Source: Macrosoma leucophasiata
Lineage: Eukaryota > Arthropoda > Insecta > Lepidoptera > Hedylidae
Length of the DNA: 64,000 nt
Reading direction: 5' to 3'
Assembly (NCBI GenBank): GCA_036365455.1
Contig: JAWQUS010000016.1
Coordinates: 10,935,001-10,999,000 of the forward strand
Each line of letters opens with the position of its first letter. Position 1 is the stretch's first letter. This document shows positions 57,100-64,000 of the stretch, one piece after another. A program made the translations under genes and the position numbers. The notes beneath the pieces are model-generated. The model was not told the origin of the DNA. It saw nothing but the letters and a program-made list of their open reading frames with translations, and did no database searches.

Positions 57100-57787
57100 C
57101 TGCCGCTTTCTGAAGAAAGAGTTCATCATGTAGAGGCTCTCTTTCTCCATAAAGTCAGCCAGAGTCTGGCCCCTGGTGTTTCGTCGCCCATATCCAAATC
57201 AGCCCACTTTCAGCTCATGATCACCTCGAACGCCCAATTTTGCGTTGAAATCCCCCATGACAACGTTGTAGTGGGTCTTAGAACTATGTATGGCTCTGGT
57301 AATATCCTCATACATAGTATCTACCTCATCATCGGAGTGTGCGGAGGTCGGGGCGTAGACCTGTATGACCTTCAGCGAAAACCGTTTGGTTATTCTGAGT
57401 ATAAGGTACGCCACCCTCGACGACACACTCTCGATTTTGACAACGTTGTTCACGAGGGACTTGTGGACGATGAACCCTCCGGAAATAAAGCAGGTTACCA
57501 GACTTGAGGGTTATCGAGTCCTCCCCCTGTCTTCGGACTTCCGATAACCCTATAATGTGCCATCGTAACCCGCTCAATTCTTCCTCCAGTTCCATGACTT
57601 TCTCGTCAGTCCGCAGTGTCCGTACGTTGTATGTTGCCAGGGCCAGTTGTCGTCGGGTGTGGTACCCTGGCATCTGCCGGTGATTCTTAGCACCCCCTGC
57701 CCCGCCGTTACCATGATCGGTACCACCATGGTCAGGAATAGCGGAGCTACCGGGGACTAAGGGCCGTTGTGTTTTGGTGTGACTCAT
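57100..57787 (-). pseudogene. RTE apurinic-type endonuclease, frameshifted
   Basis: LALATYNVRTLRTDEKVMEL, GLRWHIIGLSEVRRQGE and GNLLYF are the start of an APE-type endonuclease. After a frame change near 57490 come GGFIVHKSLVNNVV, RFSLKVIQVYAPTSAHSDDE and YNVVMGDFNAKLGVRG (the catalytic GDFNA). Another frame change near 57200 separates it from the RT frame. The enzyme would nick target DNA for insertion. Dead in this copy. Confidence 0.88.
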
Positions 57788-58012
57788 TTGGGGTGATTTG
57801 CCATAATTGTCACGCTTGGCAAACGGATTGGCGATCGCAGTGGCGGCAATTTTATCACGGGACGCTGCTACCCATCCCGAATACTCCTACCGCCATGGTT
57901 TGACCGCCATTGTTCGGTTGACTGACTGCACTAGAGGAAGTATTCCTCTCCACTAGAAGTGAATTCATCCTCTAGCGGGCGATGGGGTCGTCACATCCCG
58001 ACGCCACATCAT

Positions 58013-59880
58013 CATCGGTAAAAAATACGTAATACGGCATAATACATAATAACTCAAGAAAAATTATTACCTTTCGCAATAAATAATTTAATATCCTTTG
58101 AAGGGACGACAGAACTCTGCTAAATTTCTCTGCTCGTGTGTCCATTTTTATTTTATCTTTACTTTATGATCTTTTCCAAGCTCCTTATCTTACAAATAGC
58201 TTGTACCTACTGCGTAAATTGTATTTTTTTTTCATGTTTGTACAAAGTTCTGTTAACAAAGTTTATAATTAGAATACATGTGTCTTCAAATTATGTAAAA
58301 AGAAAGTTATTAAGCTTCGTGTCTTAGCTGACAGATTATAAAACATTGTTCATATTTGAAATACCAAAAAAAATGATTTTTTGTCTCTTAAGAGTATTTA
58401 AGATATTTACTTCTTTGCAATCAATATTACGATATAATATGTATATACGAGCACGTAGAATGTAATTTTGAAAGGCAAAATGACTTCGAAATTTTTTGTG
58501 TGATTTCAATATCAAATTGTATTATGAAGAGTTTTTTGGATAGAATAAACAAATATTAAAAATATTAAGAATGGGTTAATGTGGCATCACATTTTATTTA
58601 AGGCTTCTGCTTAAATATTTTAAAAGACTTGTTTTAATTATAACACGATTTCTAATACTTTTTTGTTAAGATTGACTTTCAATAGCTGCGATTATAAAGG
58701 TTAATTGTAATCAAGCATTTAAAAGACTCGCCTTGAGTCCAATAACAACATAACTTATAACTCACCGTACTGGGTTTAATTATAAACAGATTTTGAAAAT
58801 TCACTTAATAATATTAGGTATTAAGTCATTATTTTATTTGCATTTTTGTAGAATGTAGTGATTCGCAATGATAGTAGCGATGAACAATCAACCTCAACCA
58901 GCTGACACTAATTAAAAAACGAACAATTCTAAACCATGGCGATTATTACTATTGACTTAAATTTTCGTCTACAAATAGACTTTTCCTAAGTTATACATCA
59001 CTTTGTAGGAAATCAGGCCATAAATCATAATCACATTTTTATATATTTTTTATGTTTACGTTAATAAGTCAACGTTAACAGACTATCTAACCTCAAACAA
59101 TTTTCTTGATAAATTCATATGGGAACCTACTGAAAATAAGGCAGCACTAAAAAATGATACACTCAAATATTGAAATCAAATTCAGAGGGACAGGGTTATC
59201 AATCCTTTTTCAAGTAACCAAATAGCGCGTGTTGAAATTAAAAATCCTTTTGAAGTGTCGATCGTATTGAGAACGAGTTATCGATTGGACATCTATGATG
59301 GTGACTGAATGCAATCGTGATTGTAGTGGATCTGGATTCATTTGGAAAGTCAATATTGATTCGGCGGCGGTATATCGTGATGTGATTGCATTTCAAATAG
59401 ACTGATATCCAATTTTCAGTTGACATACGACAATCAATTGCAAATGTAGTTGTTTATTAGTTAGGCAATATGTTCAGTGCTTGTAATTAAAGTGGCACGT
59501 AATTACTTATTTTTTATTAAAGTACTTTATCGGTATTTTTTGCAGCTGCTTCCACAGGAATATGAATACATTTTTGTGACTGCCTCTATGGTTTTAATAT
59601 GGGATGGGCAAGAGCTTGCGGGTTTTATGCCTTCATTGCCATCAAATCTCAGTGATAGTAAATGAAAATACGAGTACTTTAAAAAAAAACAATGCGTGTA
59701 ATTTTTTGCAATATATTAGTTAGATGGAGAGCGTTGCCACCCTACACAGCAATTCAATAGACTTTACGTTATCCATTTTGAGTAACAGATTTAGACAAAT
59801 TTTTGTATTCAAGTTTCATAATTAAGGTTAAGGGGTAATTTAGGGACTTGCCTACATGTCTGGAGCGCAAGCAAATAATT
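58013..59880. other. AT-rich intergenic DNA, nothing recognised
   Basis: Almost 1.9 kb without coding signal or recognised repeat. Confidence 0.45.
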
Positions 59881-59891
59881 TTTATTTGGAA

Positions 59892-60058
59892 CGAGCTGTG
59901 CCCGCGACTTCGTCCGCGTGAGAATTTATGATTGTGCAGTCTCTACCAAGACAAAGTCGTGGGCGCAGCTAGTATAAAAGTAGCCTAAGTTACTCTTTAT
60001 TACATAGCCAGTGAAAGTCCCGTCAAAATCGGTTCAGCCGTTCCCGAGATTAGCGGGA

Positions 60059-60100
<42 letters not shown>

Positions 60101-60237
60101 GGACGGACAGACAGACAGACGAAAATAGTAAAAAATGTTGTTTTGGTATATGTACCGTGTATATACATATGCATTTAGTAAAAAACGGTTATTTTTATAT
60201 TACAAACAGACACTCCAATTTTATTTATTTGTATAGA
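59892..60237 (-). mobile_element. Non-autonomous Helitron with GACA microsatellite
   Basis: The minus-strand copy of the family at 4.0 and 21.5 kb: its 5' end is the complement of TTTTATTTATTTGTATAGA and its 3' end is the complement of CGAGCTGTGCCCGCGACTTC (CTCG instead of CTAG). The pair CCCGCGACTTCG/CGCGG gives the terminal hairpin. A (GACA)n run of about 14 units lies at 60061-60121. Confidence 0.7.
60061..60121. repeat. (GACA)n microsatellite inside a Helitron
   Basis: About 14 units with a few GACG variants. The same position in the other family members carries a shorter (GTCT)n run on the opposite strand. Confidence 0.9.
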
Positions 60238-60239
60238 TT

Positions 60240-60970
60240 TGTTTAGATGTATAGATAAACGTAAATATTGATAAAAAACGGTACGAAACCAAGAAGACGA
60301 TTTGATATAAGATATTTGTATTTAGCTAAATAGCTATTACGTTCTTATATGAATTCATATGAGTTTATCCTACGTCAGAGCTGCCGCGTATCAGGAGAGG
60401 CAAACCATTCATCATTGCGACCATACTCGTGAAAAAGCGACATACATTAAAATTATCTCGTCCCAAAGAATTTTCATATTACCTCCCTACATACAATAAA
60501 GGCGTGATAAATGAAGTCAAACCATCCGAAAGGCTGGCACAGAATTCACACCCCTTTAGGTGCGGATAAAATTCACCTTTACGTCTTACCCGTTTTTAGA
60601 AACATTCATTATATTCCAAGGTTGATGGATGCTAGAGTACGAGGAATGAGAAAAAAATCACTTTTCTTAACTTACAACAGACGTGTAGCATTTGAAATAA
60701 CAAAAAGTTACAGTTATATTTTCCCATTCCTAGTTTAAGATGTTTAAGATTTTGGATTCAATAATAATTAATTTAACTAAAATTATAATTTTCTTCAAGC
60801 ATCGTGTACCGATATTGTATATCTACTTTTAATCTATCTATCATAAAATCTAGTTATTTGCACCAACCAGCTTACGATTATAGTAGCGTCTACGAACTCG
60901 GTTAAAAATGATGTTAATATGCTAAATCAAGATCTTACAACCTGCGTTCTCTACTTGAATCGTCGAATCT
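60240..60970. other. Intergenic DNA, no supported gene
   Basis: A 75-codon frame at 60511-60738 shows no recognisable domain, signal or splice support. Confidence 0.4.
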
Positions 60971-60979
60971 GACTTTGCT

Positions 60980-61843
60980 TGACCTTCATGCCACTCACCA
61001 TAATTTTGACTGCGACGACTCGTGGCTAGATCACATTATTACCGCTTGCCCTGATAAAGTAAAAAACTATGGTCAGCGTTCAACCCCGGGTCTTTCTAGG
61101 CATGACTATTATACGCGTCGTACAATCTTAAGCCCCCTAAAATTGAACCGAAATTCTTATACCTTAGACATTTTTTGAACTTAGATTTGGATAAACTAAA
61201 ACATGATGCAATGTCCATTAATTTCTCTAACATCGAATTGGCAGCTACGGTGGGTGACAAAGTATCTCTGCTAAATAACGTAATTTTAACATTGTTTGAT
61301 ACCCACGCTCCCGTTCGTAAAGTTCGTGTTAAACATCCTCCCGCACCCTGGATCACCAGAGGTGTACGTATGGCGATGTCTCGATGTGACAAAGCGTTTT
61401 GGATCTATAGAAGGGATCGCACTGTGGTTAACTGGGACTTATATAAACGAGCTAGAAATCGATGCAATCAAATGGTAAGAACTGCCAAACGCCGTTTTAT
61501 TTTTGATAATGTTATGAATTCTTCACCGGCTAACATATGGAAGTTTCTGAAGTCGATTGGGTTTTCCAAGCCTTCTTTAAACTTGTCTACATTGAACTTT
61601 ACCACTAATGAACTTAACCAACATTTTGTAAAAACTCCTCCCTTTCATGATAATATTAAGACTCAAACCATAAATTATATTACTTCTATGCTAATCTACT
61701 CTGAAGACGTACTGTCATTTTCTCCCGTTACTTGCGATGAGGTACAAAAAAATTTCAATTCCATAAAATCGAAAGCTACTGGTTGTGAAGGAGTGAGCAG
61801 AATAATGCTGCAGTGTTACTGGACCCACTGCTTCCAATTTTAA
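60980..61843 (+). pseudogene. CR1-like endonuclease end and linker, frameshifted
   Basis: NYGQRSTPGLSRHDYYTRRT and ILSPLKLNRNS resemble the end of the endonuclease domain (PGISHHDLI-type). After a frame break at about 61170 the linker frame has INFSNIELAATVGDKVSLLN, LFDTHAPVRKVRVKHPPAPW and ITRGVRMAMSRCDKA, then YKRARNRCNQMVRTAKRRFI, NSSPANIWKFLKSIGFSKPS and SIKSKATGCEGVSR. Normal elements read KATGPDGIS-like here. The frame breaks at the end of this segment. Confidence 0.8.
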
Positions 61844-62094
61844 CTCAATTAGTTAACTTTTCACTTCAGACTGGGACTTTCTCCTCTTTATGGCGAAAAG
61901 CTTATATAATTCCTCTGCCCAAAACATCTAATTCCAGTCTGATAAATCATTTTAGACCCATTTCTATCCTACCCTTTTTGTTTAAGATTTGAGAAGCTAC
62001 TGTATATTTACAGTTATCCAAATATGTCTTTAAAAATAATTTACTTTCCCCATTTCAGTCAGGTTTTCGAACAGGGCACAGCACTTCCACTGCT
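61844..62094 (+). pseudogene. CR1-like RT fingers, two frame breaks
   Basis: Pieces such as FSLQTGTFSSLWRKAYIIPL, NHFRPISILPFLFKI (followed by a stop) and LSPFQSGFRTGHSTSTAML show the RT motif order. The following frame at 62095 starts with an internal Met, so it is not a true start codon. Confidence 0.8.
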
Positions 62095-63282
62095 ATGCTC
62101 AATGTTCTTGAAGATATTAGATGTGCTATGGAATCTTCCAAGCTAACAATACTTGTCCTTATAGATTTTACCAATACATTTAATACCGTGGATCACGACC
62201 TACTTCTCATTGTGCTAAGAAACATTGGTACCTCTTCCCTTGTACGGGATTGGCTCTCATCATATCTTCGTGGCCGTCAGCAAGCTGTTCATGTCGAGTG
62301 TGAGTTGTCCGATTGGAGTGAACTGTCAGCCGGTGTGCCACAAGGCGGAATCCTTTCTCCATTATTATTCTCTTTATTTATTAATTTACTCACATTCCAC
62401 TTCTCTTGTTCTTATCATTTGTATGCGGACGATCTCCAACTTTATGTTCATGCAGATTTTAACAATCTTAATAATGCTGTTTCCATTTTAAATAAAAATC
62501 TTGAAACATTATCTAATCTGGCGCGTAATTTCGGCATTCTTGTCAACCTTGTTAAATGTCAGTCCATTATTATAAGCAGTATGTTCAATTCTAAGCATGT
62601 AATTTTTTCAGAATTTTCGCCTATAGTTTTAAACAATACGATTATTCCATTCTCACAAAACGTTAAGGACTTAGGTGTGCATATCGACTCCTCTTTGACT
62701 TGGAATACGCATATAACAAACATTTGTAGAAGCACCACTGCCACATTGCGCTCTCTCTATAGGCTCAAGAACTTTTTACCTTCTCAGACAAAGACCTTTT
62801 TTGTCCAATCTCTTATCTTTCCACTCATCGATTATGCTGATGTTTGTTACACTGATATCTCTCAAGAACAATTAAACAAATTGGATTGGATGATTCTCAA
62901 CAACTGCATTCGTTTCATATATGGTCTTCGTAAGTATGACCATATTTCTCACTTTCGTTCCAAGCTTAAATGGCTCTCCATTCGTCAGAGACGGTCCGTT
63001 CGGATCCTCTGCCAACTTTTTGCAATCATTAACGATCCAAGTTCTCCCGATTATCTTAGGCATAAATTTAAATTTCTGGGTGATTCTCACAATCTGAACC
63101 TTCGCTCACTTGAAAACCTTACTCTTGATATCCCGCTTCACCGCACTGGTTTTATGTCCAACTCCTTTGCTGTTACAGCTATAAAACTCTGGAACAGGCT
63201 TCCCGTTGATATAAGAAGAGCTCGGAGTCAAATTTCGTTTAAATCTAAGGTTCGCTATCATTTTCTAAAATCTGCTTTGTAA
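62095..63282 (+). pseudogene. CR1-like reverse transcriptase, C-terminal 395 codons open
   Basis: VLIDFTNTFNTVDHDLLLIV (motif A), LSAGVPQGGILSPLLFSLFI (motif B), YADDLQLYV with Asp112 and Asp113 (motif C), KDLGVHIDSSLTWNTHI, IFPLIDYADVCYTD, LNNCIRFIYGLRKYDHISHF, KLKWLSIRQRRSVRIL and a final IKLWNRLPVDIRRARSQISF. The whole C-terminal region is open, while the part before it is broken. The clade is in the CR1/L2/Rex1-like group by motif wording. Confidence 0.85.
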
Positions 63283-63469
63283 ATCATGGTCATCATATAA
63301 TTTTAACACCAATTTGTATACATGTGCATATACGATATATTTCTATATAATTTATATTTTAGTATATCTATTTAGTTCTATGTATTGTATGTATATTAAG
63401 AAGTAATCATATATTATATATACCTATTATAATAAATATTCTTAAATAAATTAAAACATAATTTTTAAA

Positions 63470-63900
63470 TGCAAATGCAATCGAACCCGTACATGATAGT
63501 GCTGAACACTACCATTTAATGGCAGATAGTTTTTTTTCTTTTTTTATGTAATGGAAGTGGCAAAAGAGCATGCAGCTCACGTCGATGTAAAGTGATGACT
63601 GCAGCCTATGAGACACCCACACAAAGGCCAAGGTCAAAATGCAGATGCGATTCCACTCCTGAGGCCTAAGATGTTATGCCTCTGTGCCGGATATTACAGG
63701 GCCGTACCACCTGAACGGAACACGATAGTGCGTACGATAGTAATGCGGCGGTGCCTACGCCCGCGAGCTCCGTCACTGGAGCTCTTCCACCAGTAAAACA
63801 AAGTGCTGAACACTATCATTTGACGACAGATATATTAGGCAATGCGATGGTGCCCACGCCCTCGAGCACCTACTCTGGAACTCTACAGTCAGTAAACTAG
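63470..63900 (-). repeat. Family A retroposon, one copy and flanking pieces
   Basis: A T-rich tail at about 63529-63546 leads into a nearly full copy ending GAGCTCTTCCACCAGTAAA (about 63797). Fragments of another copy (the GATAGTGCTGAACACTA block, CATTTAATGGCAGATAG) lie at 63490-63527 and 63799-63897. One copy was probably inserted into another. Confidence 0.75.
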
Positions 63901-64000
63901 TAACTTGTACTTGGACATTTTTTGCTATCAATTTATTTCTGCATTCATGGCATATTTAAACCCCGTAAACGTCCCCTTGACAGGCTTATACGGAGATGTG

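Larger units (their letters stand above)
54841..58012 (-). mobile_element. RTE-clade non-LTR retrotransposon, nearly full length, broken
   Basis: The minus-strand element has an endonuclease and RT region, a short 3' part and a (GAT)n-type tail (CATCATCATCATCATCATCA on the plus strand at about 54841-54858), a typical RTE feature. The 5' side reaches the GATGGGGTCGTCACATCCCG block near 58 kb, of which another piece is found at 20.74 kb. Lesions: frame changes in the endonuclease and one stop between the halves of the RT frame. Confidence 0.9.
60971..63460 (+). mobile_element. CR1-like LINE, degenerate, with intact RT C-terminal half
   Basis: Starting inside the endonuclease, the element continues through an inter-domain region and the RT to an AT-rich 3' end without a long A run. 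It is 5' truncated and carries deletions and frame breaks in its first 1.1 kb. The copy at 23.06-23.83 kb is a relative. Confidence 0.88.

Noticed and set aside
60511..60738. 75-codon protein gene
   Set aside because: No domain or supporting signals; AT-rich composition gives such frames by chance.

Overview
This window reads as AT-rich insect nuclear DNA, most likely from a moth or butterfly. Introns, spliceosomal-type splice sites and retropseudogenes exclude a prokaryote. The lepidopteran assignment rests on recognising short Helitrons with TCTATAC-type 5' ends and CTAG-type 3' ends, GACA/GTCT-rich repeats, lepidopteran-type RTE and CR1-like LINE 3' ends, tRNA-headed SINEs and a Mag-like Gypsy element. 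No complete conserved host gene is visible. Most of the window is transposable-element debris of several ages in AT-rich, gene-poor DNA.

Layout. 0-19 kb: intergenic DNA with copies of one abundant roughly 290-bp A-tailed retroposon (called family A here), short Helitrons, hAT-type MITEs with 8-bp target duplications, and a four-unit inverted cluster of a tRNA-like SINE (7.26-8.35 kb). 19.5-22.9 kb: a 934-bp inverted repeat with about 98% identical arms around a 1,474-bp spacer; an 84-codon ORF crosses one outer boundary. 23-25.2 kb: a broken CR1-like LINE and an old non-coding duplicate of part of that spacer. 26.8-28.3 kb: two candidate exons of an unidentified minus-strand gene on either side of an 0.85-kb, GC-rich, 15-bp minisatellite that is open in several frames on both strands. 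28.6-35.6 kb: MITEs, SINEs, Helitrons and several near-perfect short hairpins. 35.7-37.0 kb: a small Cys-rich secreted-peptide ORF and, in opposite orientation, a decayed copy of it fused to a fragment of a tubulin polyglutamylase-like (TTLL1) retropseudogene. 37.2-51.9 kb: a second TTLL1 retropseudogene split by a BEL/Pao LTR retrotransposon, itself split in its gag by an apparently intact Gypsy LTR retrotransposon with identical LTRs. 52.5-54.0 kb: two inverted LINE 3' ends. 54.8-58.0 kb: a nearly full-length but broken RTE element. 59.9-63.9 kb: a Helitron, a second CR1-like LINE and family A copies.

The elements date each other. The TTLL1 retrocopy came first. The BEL element landed in it (5-bp duplication CCCAC; LTRs differ at about seven positions plus a 10-bp indel). 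The Gypsy element then landed in the BEL gag (5-bp duplication GGTCG; LTRs identical). A separate block holding a family A copy, a tRNA-SINE and a captured RG-rich exon-like piece splits the BEL reverse transcriptase. I see no defence locus, CRISPR array or operon. The most unusual signals are the recurrent snap-back hairpins, the 934-bp inverted duplication, the 15-bp minisatellite beside an exon, and the duplicated Cys-rich peptide gene.
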